A DNA stretch of 8,483 nucleotides from Lachnospiraceae bacterium UBA3711 (GCA_002371345.1 DFHY01000043.1:1-8483); one strand, 5' to 3'. Counted from the stretch's first letter, positions 1 through 6,461 are shown. A program made the numbers and translations. Notes: a model not told the origin generated them from the letters alone.

Positions 1-709
1 CGGCGCTTCCTCCCGCCGGGTGATATAGGCCGGTCAGGCCGGATATTCCTGAGACTGCCCCAGAACCTGCCTGCGGGACAGATGCTGACGTATTCAAAGC
101 TCCGGCGTCCTCCCGGCAGCACCCTCCTGACATACTGCGCACCTTCGCGCAGTAGTCGAGCAGCCTGATGCTGCGGTAAGCCTCCCGGACGGACTCTCCC
201 CACATAAGGCAGCCGTCTCCTTCCAGAAGAACGCCTTTATCGCTATGGGCCGCCAGGGCACAGGCCGCTGTAACCTGTCCGATGTCCCCGGCAGGCACCA
301 GTGTAATCCTTCCGAGTGAGCGGACCGCCGGCGTGTAGCTGCACGCCTCCAGTCCCTGCGGACACTGCTGCAGTATCACGGCGCAGACCGGATAGGCGTG
401 GACAATGCCCTGAATCTGCGCATTTTCCCGATATATCTTCAGGTGAATCTCAAGATCCTCAGGCAGTACGGCGTCCGGGCTGTGGTTCATGGACTTTCCG
501 TTCAGATCCACCCGGATAAAATCACCCTGGGTAAGCTCACCGTTCTCGGAGCCGTCCTTAGTCACCCACACCATATTCGGTCCGACCCGGACCGACATGC
601 TTCCGTCCTGCGCCAGTGTATATCCCTTCTCATCCAGGTCCCGTCCGGTCTCGATCATCAGCTTCTTGGCCTCGAAATCCGAGGCATATCGGATTCCCTG
701 TATGATCAA
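1..709 (-). CDS. Class II aldolase/adducin-family protein, 3' end outside window
   Basis: About 236 residues are visible with no stop before the left edge. Residues about 8-185 follow the class II aldolase fold: a DGSMSVRV segment where the family has GNxSxR, the LPEDLEIHLKIY helix carrying the acidic catalytic position, the IVHAYP strand, and LLEGDGCLMWG followed by an ExxR/LLDYC helix. Classical members (L-fuculose-phosphate or L-ribulose-phosphate enzymes) bind Zn through HxH and NHG histidines. Here only the first is kept, the others reading Tyr (HAY) and Asp (GDG), so metal binding or chemistry is probably altered. After about residue 190 the sequence becomes a Ser/Gly/Ala-rich tail, possibly a linker to another domain. 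The start is TTG at 709: no ATG or GTG fits, and AGGAGG lies 10 bases upstream, inside the end of the BKACE gene. It is the last visible gene of the leftward operon, and its substrate is unknown. Confidence 0.8.
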   Translation of the reverse strand, partial: MIIQGIRYASDFEAKKLMIETGRDLDEKGYTLAQDGSMSVRVGPNMVWVTKDGSENGELTQGDFIRVDLNGKSMNHSPDAVLPEDLEIHLKIYRENAQIQGIVHAYPVCAVILQQCPQGLEACSYTPAVRSLGRITLVPAGDIGQVTAACALAAHSDKGVLLEGDGCLMWGESVREAYRSIRLLDYCAKVRSMSGGCCREDAGALNTSASVPQAGSGAVSGISGLTGLYHPAGGSA

Positions 710-716
710 TCCGTCT

Positions 717-1535
717 TCACCTCCTCTTCAGGCCGAAGGTCTGACGCACATCGTCCGGAGTCATCAGTCCGAAGCCCTTTGATTTGACCAGATCCGCCGC
801 CTTTGCGATCAGCTCCGCATTTGTCTTAACTTCCACACCCGGCGCTATATAATGCGAATCCTCAAAGCCGATCCGCATCGCTCCGGCGCCCAGGTCAAGT
901 GCGTTGGCGACCATAGTCCAGTCCGTCCGGTGCGCCTCCGTATATCCCCATATAACATCCTCTCTCGCGAAGTTGTCATACACTCCCTGAATCATATGCT
1001 TCAGCGCGGGAACCGTTGCCGGCATCTCTCCTGGATGCCCGAACACAAGCGCGATCAGGAGCGGCTTCGGGATATGAAACATCTCATCCAGCTCCCTGAG
1101 CGTATTCGCCATGCCCAGCTCGAACAGCTCTGTCTCCGGAAGCTTATGGTTCGACACGATCTTGTCGACACAATATCTCACATCCTTGATAGGATTCTGG
1201 TACACCGCGTCTCCGAGGTTCACTGAGCCGACATTCAGACTGTTCGCCTCGACCCAGTCCGGGTAGCACGGCGTACAGCGCTCCTCAATCGTCAGATTCG
1301 AGACGCCTCCCGTCGATATTTCTACGACTATGTCGCACATCGAGCGGATATAATCCACCGTCTCTTTCAGAATATCCAGATCCGGAGTCAGGTTGTTGTT
1401 CAGATCTCTGCAGTGCAGGTGCACCAGGCTGGCTCCGTTCCTGTAGCAGTCGTACACGTCGCGGGCGATTGCCTTCGGATTGTTCAGAGAGTCCGCCGGA
1501 TCCACCGGGGCGACCGCCAGCAGTATCTTCTTCAT
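717..1535 (-). CDS. BKACE (DUF849) beta-keto acid cleavage enzyme
   Basis: The predicted protein has 272 residues, the usual length for the family typified by 3-keto-5-aminohexanoate cleavage enzyme (Kce). Family members are Zn-dependent TIM-barrel enzymes that condense a beta-keto acid with acetyl-CoA, releasing acetoacetate and a CoA ester. Visible hallmarks in order are LHLHCRD (Zn histidines, about residue 40), the ISTGG strand, SLNVGSVNLGD, FELGM, LVFGHPGEMP, and the C-terminal RIGFEDS carrying the conserved Arg and the Zn-ligand Glu. The catalytic core therefore looks intact, while specificity residues such as the IWGYTEAH segment differ from Kce, so the substrate is not predictable. 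Start choice: ATG 1535 gives the family's usual N terminus (MKKILLAVAP). GAGGAGG lies 12 bases upstream, slightly far. An upstream in-frame ATG at 1556 lacks a ribosome site, and another at 1547 abuts it. The gene lies 48 bases after gntR and 7 bases before the aldolase. Confidence 0.9.
   Translation of the reverse strand: MKKILLAVAPVDPADSLNNPKAIARDVYDCYRNGASLVHLHCRDLNNNLTPDLDILKETVDYIRSMCDIVVEISTGGVSNLTIEERCTPCYPDWVEANSLNVGSVNLGDAVYQNPIKDVRYCVDKIVSNHKLPETELFELGMANTLRELDEMFHIPKPLLIALVFGHPGEMPATVPALKHMIQGVYDNFAREDVIWGYTEAHRTDWTMVANALDLGAGAMRIGFEDSHYIAPGVEVKTNAELIAKAADLVKSKGFGLMTPDDVRQTFGLKRR
720..725 (-). promoter_or_regulatory. Ribosome binding site fixing a TTG start
   Basis: AGGAGG on the minus strand overlaps the final Arg codons of the BKACE gene and sits 10 bases before TTG 709. 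It is the only strong Shine-Dalgarno sequence near the aldolase reading frame and supports translational coupling of the two genes. Confidence 0.65.
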
Positions 1536-1583
1536 ATCCTGTTCCATCCTCCTCATCTATCGTCTTTTTAACCGTCATTCCCG

Positions 1584-2303
1584 TCAGGCAGGTATGTCTG
1601 ATCTGATGCTGCTCCAGATTGCGTAGTGGGCCTCCACCACTTCCTCGATGCGTGATTTGTCTTTATTCTTCAGCACATCCACGATCTGACGGTGCAGCTC
1701 CACAAACCGGTTTTCATTTTTGTCCTTCAGCCACTTGCGTGTCGTCGCGCGCCGGCTGGGTACCGTCAGCCTGGCAATATAATTGGTCACGCTGTCGACC
1801 ATCGGGTTGGCAACCGCCGCTGATACGGCATCGTGAAACGCAAGATCCAGCTCCAGCAGGCGCTCCACTGACGGCCTTGCCCGACCGACCTCCTGTTCCA
1901 TCGCGCGGATCAGCTCCTCAAGCCTGGTTACGGTCTCCTCCCGCCTGTCTGAATCCACCGCCAGATGCAGCACTCCTATCTCCATGGCGGATCGGAGCTG
2001 TACGAAATACCTCCAGTCATGATCCTGAAGGATCAGTGAATAGAGCAGCGGATCCAGCATCTTCTGATTATAGCTGTCAGAGACAAATGTGCCGTCCGCC
2101 CTGCGTATGATCAGAATCCCGAAAGCCTGAAGCTGTTTGATCGCCTCCCTGACTGAATTGCGGCCTATATGATATTTCTCGCTCAGCTCACTCTCCGTCG
2201 GAAGGCGGTCGCCGGGACGAAGACGCCCCTCGATAATCTCATTGATAATATTGTCAAATACCTGACTTACTGCCGATACTTTCTTCTCAGTTTCCTGTGC
2301 CAT
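1584..2303 (-). CDS. GntR-family transcriptional regulator, FadR/FCD subfamily
   Basis: This 239-residue regulator has an N-terminal winged helix-turn-helix (about 10-75) with the GntR signature GDRLPTESELSEKYHIGRNSV, then REAIKQLQAFGILIIRRADGTFV. The C-terminal all-helical FCD ligand domain (about 85-235) keeps the metal and ligand residues Asp153, His157, His204 and His226 (in LDLAFHDA, FVELHRQI and VEAHYAIW). Proteins of this type are usually dimeric repressors released by a carboxylate metabolite held at the metal. GGGAGGAG seven bases before ATG 2303 supports the start. The gene lies inside the catabolic cluster, between the TRAP genes and BKACE, with its own predicted promoter overlapped by an AACATCCT half-site. 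I infer that it represses itself and the divergent control region near 6.3-6.5 kb. Confidence 0.92.
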   Translation of the reverse strand: MAQETEKKVSAVSQVFDNIINEIIEGRLRPGDRLPTESELSEKYHIGRNSVREAIKQLQAFGILIIRRADGTFVSDSYNQKMLDPLLYSLILQDHDWRYFVQLRSAMEIGVLHLAVDSDRREETVTRLEELIRAMEQEVGRARPSVERLLELDLAFHDAVSAAVANPMVDSVTNYIARLTVPSRRATTRKWLKDKNENRFVELHRQIVDVLKNKDKSRIEEVVEAHYAIWSSIRSDIPA

Positions 2304-2356
2304 GCCTGTTCTCCTCCCGGTAATCCGTTGGATGGCATATACTAAATGCCTAGCTG

Positions 2357-2369
2357 CATCCAGGATGTT
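2357..2369 (-). promoter_or_regulatory. Operator-like half-site over the gntR promoter
   Basis: On the minus strand this reads AACATCCTGGATG. The first eight bases match the repeated operator found four times near 6.3-6.5 kb, and the second half does not keep the full palindrome. It overlaps the predicted -10 of gntR, a position suited to autorepression. A single half-site could be chance, so confidence is moderate. Confidence 0.4.
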
Positions 2370-2395
2370 GTATCACATAATGATGTACGGGTCAA
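2367..2395 (-). promoter_or_regulatory. Predicted gntR promoter
   Basis: On the minus strand TTGACC (-35, 2390-2395) is separated by 17 bases from TACAAC (-10, 2367-2372), with the start expected about 60 bases before the gntR ATG. The -35 matches five of six consensus bases and the -10 four of six. Its place after the post-dctM hairpin suggests gntR and the downstream enzymes can be transcribed apart from the transporter. Confidence 0.4.
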
Positions 2396-2407
2396 AAGCC
2401 CTGAAGC

Positions 2408-2442
2408 CAGGCAGGCACAGCAGCGGTCTGAGCGCCTGCCTG
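2408..2442 (-). terminator. Stem-loop after dctM (terminator or attenuator)
   Basis: Perfect 9-base arms CAGGCAGGC (2408-2416) and GCCTGCCTG (2434-2442) enclose a 17-base loop, starting about 22 bases past the dctM stop. On the leftward transcript the stem is followed, after about ten bases, by a short GGCTTTTG stretch and no clean U-run. It may attenuate or process the mRNA between the transporter and gntR rather than fully terminate it. Confidence 0.45.
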
Positions 2443-2464
2443 AAGCAGCAGGAAAGTCATGAAA

Positions 2465-3748
2465 TCAGTGAATCAGCGCGCCAGGTCCGGTGATCAGCTG
2501 CGGCAGCAGGATCAGGAGAGCGACGCAGGCAAATGACGCGAGGATAAACGGAATCAGGTATTTCATCGTCGATCCTACACGTATCTTCATCAGGTCGCAG
2601 GCAACATAGATACACATGCCGACCGGCGGAGTGACAAGACCGATACCGATGACGACCGTTACCAGAACGCCGAGCACGATCGGGTCGATGCCGACAGACA
2701 TCGCGATCGGGAAAATGATCGGCATGAACAGCGTCAGGGTCGCGATAGACTCCATGAACATAGTCACGATGAAGAACAGCAGGAGGATCATGATCAGGAT
2801 GACCGTCGGATTGGTGGAGAAGCCGAGCATCCTGTCTGTGAGCCACTTGTCAAAGCCCGCGGTAGTAAGCAGGATCGTGAACAGCTTCGCGGATCCGATA
2901 ACAGTGAAGATACGGGCAGAAACGCGAACCGTCTCGCCGAGCGCGAACTTGATGTCCGCCCACTTCAGCTCCCGGTATACCAGGCCGCCAACGATGAGTC
3001 CGTAGACAACCGCGATGGCTCCGGCTTCCGTCGGGGAGACGATACCTGAAGTAATCGTTCCGATGATGATGACCGGCATCAGCAGGGCAGGCCAGGCTCC
3101 AAGGAACGTCTTTCCGACAGCCTTGATTGAGAAATGACCCGGCTCCTTGTCAACGCCTTCCTTCTTCGCGAAGAAATAGCAGAGAATCATCTGCGCGATA
3201 CCGATGATGATGCCGGGCATGATGCCGCCCAGGAACAGCTTACCGGTGGAAATATTGCAGATACCGGCGATAACTACCATCGGGATTGACGGAGGGATGA
3301 TAATGCCGATGGTAGATGAAACGCCGGTGACCGCAACGGTCAGCTGGGTCGAATATCCCTTGCGGATCATTTCAGGCATGAACATGCCCGATACGCCCGC
3401 CGTATCCGCGACCGCGGAGCCGGAGATACCGGCAAAGATCATGGAGGCGAGAACATTTACATGCGCCAGGCCTCCGTAGATATGGCCGACGATGGAATAG
3501 CAGAAGTCCATCAGTCTCTTGGAGATGCCTCCCTTGGACATCGTGTAGCCCGCGAATGTATAGAGCGGAATCGCGAGAAGCGCCCAGGAATTCATTCCCT
3601 CAAACATACGCTGGCAGACAGTTACGACTCCGCCGGCGCCGCCGATGATCAGGATGCCGCCCATGGCAGACAGGCCAAGCGAGATTCCGATCGGCACGCC
3701 GAGAATCATCATTACAACAAAGCTTCCTAACAGCCACGGAATCATCAT
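2465..3748 (-). CDS. dctM: TRAP transporter large permease subunit (DctM)
   Basis: This 427-residue, almost wholly hydrophobic protein has the usual length and composition of the 12-helix DctM subunit, which forms the ion-coupled transport channel of TRAP systems in the cytoplasmic membrane. Recognisable stretches include PLYTFAGYTMSKGGISKRL, GISGSAVADTAGVSG (the conserved Gly/Ser/Asp-rich re-entrant region), SSTIGIIIPPSIPMVV, SPTEAGAIAVVYGL and a C-terminal VTPPVGMCIYVACDL repeat of the PP motif. AAGGAGG seven bases before ATG 3748 supports the start, which overlaps the dctQ stop by four bases (ATGA), a sign of translational coupling. TRAP systems import carboxylate- or sulfonate-bearing solutes. 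The enzymes in this operon suggest an organic or sugar acid. Confidence 0.95.
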   Translation of the reverse strand: MMIPWLLGSFVVMMILGVPIGISLGLSAMGGILIIGGAGGVVTVCQRMFEGMNSWALLAIPLYTFAGYTMSKGGISKRLMDFCYSIVGHIYGGLAHVNVLASMIFAGISGSAVADTAGVSGMFMPEMIRKGYSTQLTVAVTGVSSTIGIIIPPSIPMVVIAGICNISTGKLFLGGIMPGIIIGIAQMILCYFFAKKEGVDKEPGHFSIKAVGKTFLGAWPALLMPVIIIGTITSGIVSPTEAGAIAVVYGLIVGGLVYRELKWADIKFALGETVRVSARIFTVIGSAKLFTILLTTAGFDKWLTDRMLGFSTNPTVILIMILLLFFIVTMFMESIATLTLFMPIIFPIAMSVGIDPIVLGVLVTVVIGIGLVTPPVGMCIYVACDLMKIRVGSTMKYLIPFILASFACVALLILLPQLITGPGALIH

Positions 3749-4305
3749 TTTGCGGCCTCCTTCCTCTTCTCGTCCTCTCTCTTCTGCTCAGCCGCAGCAT
3801 AGCTGTTCGGATCTATCTCTTCTTCCTCGTCCTGTCCGGTCAGAACGACCAGCATGTGGATAATAACAGCAAAGATGCAGAGCGCGCCGGCAATCGGAAA
3901 TATCATATACACCTGTCCCATTGAGAACTTCGGCATGGTGGAAACCGCCTGACGGGCCTTGGTAGACAGAATGAAGCCGGAATACGTGACGATGAAGTAG
4001 AAGATCAGTTCAAAAATGTCAACGATAAGAGATGTAGCCTTCTTTCCCCAGGAAAACTTATGAAGGAAAGAATCGATCACCTCAACTCTCAGGTTGGTTC
4101 CCATAATTGCGATGCCCGCGGCGCCGAACATCATGGCCCACACGTTGGCATACTGGCTGAATTCCATATACCAGCTGAAGCCTCCGACCGCTGGGATCAG
4201 CCGGAGAACAACATTTGCGACGAGTACAAAGAACATGACCGCAAGCAGAATCGACGCTATGATCGTAAGAATTTTGTCGATTCCTTTTTGAATCTTACGC
4301 AGCAT
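3745..4305 (-). CDS. dctQ: TRAP transporter small permease subunit (DctQ)
   Basis: This 186-residue protein has four hydrophobic segments (about 11-33, 47-68, 90-113 and 132-153), matching the four-helix DctQ family. GFSWYMEFSQYANVWAMMFGAA is the typical W-E-x-x-x-Y region and NLRVEVID matches the family's short loop. DctQ pairs with DctM and docks the solute-binding protein. The last 30 residues form an unusual charged tail: an acidic DEEEEIDPN run, then a Lys/Glu-rich stretch. AAAGGAG eight bases before ATG 4305 supports the start. The gene follows dctP after 76 bases that contain a stem-loop. Confidence 0.93.
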   Translation of the reverse strand: MLRKIQKGIDKILTIIASILLAVMFFVLVANVVLRLIPAVGGFSWYMEFSQYANVWAMMFGAAGIAIMGTNLRVEVIDSFLHKFSWGKKATSLIVDIFELIFYFIVTYSGFILSTKARQAVSTMPKFSMGQVYMIFPIAGALCIFAVIIHMLVVLTGQDEEEEIDPNSYAAAEQKREDEKRKEAAK

Positions 4306-4336
4306 GAATAGCTCTCCTTTCAGACTGAGAAGAAAT

Positions 4337-4366
4337 GAGCCGTCAAGCCTGTCGGCCCGACGGCTC
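4337..4366 (-). promoter_or_regulatory. Intercistronic stem-loop between dctP and dctQ
   Basis: Arms GAGCCGTC (4337-4344) and GACGGCTC (4359-4366) are perfect 8-base complements around a 14-base loop, starting about 15 bases past the dctP stop. The leftward transcript continues ATTTCTTCTC, a weak U-rich stretch. It probably acts as a partial terminator or 3'-end stabiliser that keeps the binding protein more abundant than the permeases, an arrangement common in transporter operons. That role is inferred. Confidence 0.5.
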
Positions 4367-4381
4367 GGGTTTATTTATGCA

Positions 4382-5392
4382 TTACTCAGCCTCGGTCTCG
4401 GCCGGAGCGTAGCTCTCCTTCCACGCTGCCAGATCCGCCAGCAGATCCTCACCGTAGGTATCAGCGTTGTCGGTCAGGACAGAAGCGGTCGCCTCGGCAA
4501 ACGGAGCAAGGTCCGGATAGTTGATGTTCATGCCCTCTTCCTCAAGGGAAGCGACCAGGCTGTCAGTCTGCTCCTTGTTCATCTCGCGGTCAGCGTCAGC
4601 TGATGCAAGAGCCGCCGCCTGGATGATCTCCTGCTGCTCTTCGGTCAGGCCTGACCATACGGACTCAGCGATGGTGAAGCACATACCGGAGTAGATGTGA
4701 TTGGTTACGCTCAGATAATCCTGAACCTCATACAGCTTGTTGTTGTAGATGACCGGGATCGGGTTCTCCTGCGCATCATAGGTGCCCTGCTGCAGAGCCT
4801 GATACAGCTCGGAGAATGCCAGCGGCTGCGGATTCGCGCCAAGAGCAGTCATGGTAGCCATGATAACCGGGTTCTCCGGAGTACGGATAAGCATTCCCTT
4901 CATATCGTCGGGAGTCTCAACAGCGCCCTTGGAGTTGGTGACGCAGCGGAAACCGTTGCAGTAATGTGCAAGGACTCTCATGTTCTGGTCGATCAGGGCT
5001 TCCTCAACTCCTGCCTCGATGTCGCTGTCCATGAACGCCCACGCGGTATCGAAATCAGAGAACTGGAACGGAAGAGCGCTGATTCCCATCTTCGGCTCAT
5101 AGGTCGCGAAGTTGGAAGCGTCCGTGATGATGATATCGACTGTGCCGGAATCAAGAGCCATAGAGTTGATGAGGTCGGCATCTCCGCCGAGCTGTCCTGA
5201 CGGGAACACCTTCGCGGTGATCTCTCCGCCGGTCTTGTCAGCGATCTCTTCAGCGAACTGCTCCGCAGCGATGTTGCGCGGGTCGGTCTCAGCCGTTGAA
5301 ACGCCGATCTTCAGCTCAAGAGCAAATGCGGAACCTGCAAGCGCCATTGACATTGCTGCGGTAGCAGCACACAGAACGAGTGACTTCTTCAT
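4382..5392 (-). CDS. dctP: TRAP transporter solute-binding protein (DctP family)
   Basis: This 336-residue protein captures the substrate outside the membrane and delivers it to DctQM. The N terminus is a classical signal peptide (MKK, a hydrophobic stretch, then AGSAFA, with probable cleavage near residue 24-25). The mature part starts LELKIGVSTAETDPRN and carries DctP hallmarks: VFPSGQLGGDADLINSM, MLIRTPENP with the conserved Arg that normally pairs with a substrate carboxylate, and LAFSELYQALQQGTYDAQENPI with the conserved Gln/Asn site. There is no lipobox Cys at the cleavage site; the only early Cys is at residue 8. This is odd if the host is a monoderm Bacillota. The C terminus is acidic. 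AAGGAGG six bases before ATG 5392 supports the start. A small hairpin lies just upstream of that site. Confidence 0.95.
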   Translation of the reverse strand: MKKSLVLCAATAAMSMALAGSAFALELKIGVSTAETDPRNIAAEQFAEEIADKTGGEITAKVFPSGQLGGDADLINSMALDSGTVDIIITDASNFATYEPKMGISALPFQFSDFDTAWAFMDSDIEAGVEEALIDQNMRVLAHYCNGFRCVTNSKGAVETPDDMKGMLIRTPENPVIMATMTALGANPQPLAFSELYQALQQGTYDAQENPIPVIYNNKLYEVQDYLSVTNHIYSGMCFTIAESVWSGLTEEQQEIIQAAALASADADREMNKEQTDSLVASLEEEGMNINYPDLAPFAEATASVLTDNADTYGEDLLADLAAWKESYAPAETEAE

Positions 5393-5413
5393 AGTATTCC
5401 TCCTTGGTTTTCC

Positions 5414-5431
5414 GGAGCCTTACCCGGCTCC
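5414..5431 (-). promoter_or_regulatory. Small hairpin before the dctP ribosome site
   Basis: GGAGCC (5414-5419) and GGCTCC (5426-5431) form a six-base stem with a six-base loop, ending about 10 bases before the dctP AAGGAGG. It may stabilise a processed dctP mRNA 5' end. Short stems like this also occur by chance, so it is listed with low confidence. Confidence 0.3.
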
Positions 5432-5491
5432 ATTTACTGCCTGTTTTTTGTTGCTATCTCATCGCGGACTATTGCCGCTTATGATTCATTT

Positions 5492-6160
5492 TCAAAGCCC
5501 CTTTGCCTTCAGGGCATCCTTCAGCGCCGCCGCGCCGAAACGCGGGCTTCCGAGTATCGGCTTGCCGAAGGTCTTCGTCAGATCAGGCTCAGCGTAAGCC
5601 ATGCTTCCCTGCGCGAGCACTATCACGTCAACCTTGTCTATGATCGAAGCCGCCGCGTCGGACAGTCTCTTCTTAAACTGTGTCTGATCCAGGCCGAACG
5701 CCCCGTCGATAAGGCAGTCAACGATCTCGATCTTCTTTCCCATCTCACGCGCGACTCTGCGGACCGTATTCTTCGTAGGCTCGAGCGTTGTCGGAAGCGT
5801 AGCCATCACGCCGACACGGCTTCCAAGCCTGACGGCCTCCCTTGCCATCTCCTCATCGATCCTCACGATCGGAACGCCGATGTAGCGGGCCGCGTCCTGG
5901 GCGGCGTCAGCAACTTCTCCGACACTTGAGCAGATATTCAGCACAGCGTCACACCCCTCTTCGGCCGCCTTCATAAACATCGATATAAGACGCGCCGCAG
6001 GCTGTGTAGTGACATAACCGGCCTCTCTGACCTGCGCCAGGATCGAAGGATCCTGCTGGCTGAACAGCTCGACATCATCACCCAGCTGTCCCCTTACTTC
6101 CCGTTCCACATCCGCGATCAGCTCCGGCGTTGTGCTGGTGTATACCAGACCGACCTTCAT
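5492..6160 (-). CDS. Aspartate/glutamate racemase-family protein, single-cysteine type
   Basis: The predicted protein has 222 residues, typical of the Asp/Glu/hydantoin racemase superfamily, whose two-lobed members use two cysteines for proton transfer. The sequence begins MKVGLVYTSTTPEL. The first catalytic Cys is at residue 77 in LNICSSVGE, and a GVMATLPTTLEPT motif follows (about 117-129). The second lobe reads IVLAQGSMAYAEPD (about 180-193), where two-base racemases usually have a Cys, and none is present. Cys149 lies elsewhere, in IVDCLID. It may therefore be an isomerase, decarboxylase-like enzyme or lyase rather than a standard racemase. ATG 6160 was chosen because it gives the family N terminus and has AAGGAGA about 10 bases upstream; a GTG at 6232 would add 24 unlikely residues within a hairpin. 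It is the first gene of the leftward transcript, 99 bases before dctP. Confidence 0.85.
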   Translation of the reverse strand: MKVGLVYTSTTPELIADVEREVRGQLGDDVELFSQQDPSILAQVREAGYVTTQPAARLISMFMKAAEEGCDAVLNICSSVGEVADAAQDAARYIGVPIVRIDEEMAREAVRLGSRVGVMATLPTTLEPTKNTVRRVAREMGKKIEIVDCLIDGAFGLDQTQFKKRLSDAAASIIDKVDVIVLAQGSMAYAEPDLTKTFGKPILGSPRFGAAALKDALKAKGL

Positions 6161-6222
6161 AATATATTCATCTCCTTCCGCATATCTGATGATGCCGGGG
6201 ACAAGAGAATCCTTCCTGTACG

Positions 6223-6246
6223 GATGGATCACTATCGTGATCCATC
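6223..6246 (-). repeat. Perfect 10-bp hairpin in the racemase-gene leader
   Basis: Arms GATGGATCAC (6223-6232) and GTGATCCATC (6237-6246) are exact reverse complements around a four-base centre (TATC; GATA on the transcript). It lies about 63 bases before the racemase-family ATG and has no U-run after it, so it is not a terminator. It could stabilise the mRNA 5' end or be a protein-binding site different from the AACATCCT operators. Confidence 0.6.
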
Positions 6247-6311
6247 TCCTCTACCCTCATTCGCAAAGCTCAGCGCTGCTGCAGCCTCTACCGCGTCTGC
6301 GTTTCACCCGC

Positions 6312-6324
6312 ATCATCCCATGTT
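6312..6324. promoter_or_regulatory. Operator-like palindrome, copy 1
   Basis: ATCATCCCATGTT matches 11 of 13 bases of the perfect copy at 6462. Its centre lies 14 bases from that of copy 2, inside the predicted leftward transcript just after its start. Confidence 0.45.
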
Positions 6325-6325
6325 T

Positions 6326-6338
6326 AACATCCTACGTT
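6326..6338. promoter_or_regulatory. Operator-like palindrome, copy 2
   Basis: AACATCCTACGTT differs from the perfect copy at 6462 by one base. It starts two bases after the predicted leftward -10 and covers the expected transcription start, a position where bound repressor would block initiation. Confidence 0.6.
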
Positions 6339-6339
6339 T

Positions 6340-6368
6340 AAGATACTCTAACCTTCCCCGTTTGTGAA
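6340..6368 (-). promoter_or_regulatory. Predicted promoter of the leftward operon
   Basis: On the minus strand TTCACA (-35, 6363-6368) and TATCTT (-10, 6340-6345) are exactly 17 bases apart. They match five and four of six consensus bases. Transcription would start near 6333, within operator copy 2, and give a leader of about 170 bases before the racemase-family ATG. Confidence 0.5.
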
Positions 6369-6384
6369 TTGTTAGTTATCGCCA

Positions 6385-6397
6385 AAGATAGGATGTT
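6385..6397. promoter_or_regulatory. Operator-like palindrome, copy 3
   Basis: AAGATAGGATGTT is, on the minus strand, AACATCCTATCTT, one base from the perfect copy. It lies between the two predicted promoters, where it could join a repression loop or serve both directions. Confidence 0.55.
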
Positions 6398-6441
6398 GTT
6401 TTTGTGAAAAAATAACTATAGCCTTGTTATTAACAGCGTTC

Positions 6442-6447
6442 TATAAT
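6442..6447 (+). promoter_or_regulatory. Consensus -10 box for the transaldolase-like gene
   Basis: A perfect TATAAT lies about 125 bases before the ATG. No convincing -35 stands 16-18 bases upstream; the nearest TTGTTA (6424-6429) leaves only 12 bases. The promoter may be weak or activator-assisted. The perfect operator follows 14 bases downstream of the box. Confidence 0.4.
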
Positions 6448-6461
6448 GAAGCTGATTTTGG

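Noticed and set aside
398..787. Plus-strand open frames across the aldolase gene
   Set aside because: The minus strand carries a continuous class II aldolase reading; the plus frames have no motif or ribosome site.
954..961. AACATCCT inside the BKACE coding region
   Set aside because: It lacks the second palindrome half, lies within coding sequence, and has no promoter beside it; probably chance.
1619..2110. Plus-strand open frame of 163 codons inside gntR
   Set aside because: It is antisense to a clear regulator gene, and its Pro/Ser/Arg-rich composition is typical of a shadow frame.
4697..5200. Long open frame of 167 codons on the plus strand inside dctP
   Set aside because: It is antisense to a well-supported gene, has no ribosome site or family resemblance, and reflects G/C-rich codon structure.
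6160..6232. Longer racemase-family protein starting at GTG 6232
   Set aside because: The start would lie inside the hairpin without a ribosome site, and the added 24 residues do not resemble the family N terminus.
6424..6447. TTGTTA and TATAAT as a full plus-strand promoter pair
   Set aside because: The spacer is only 12 bases, too short for a standard sigma-70 type promoter; only the -10 was kept.
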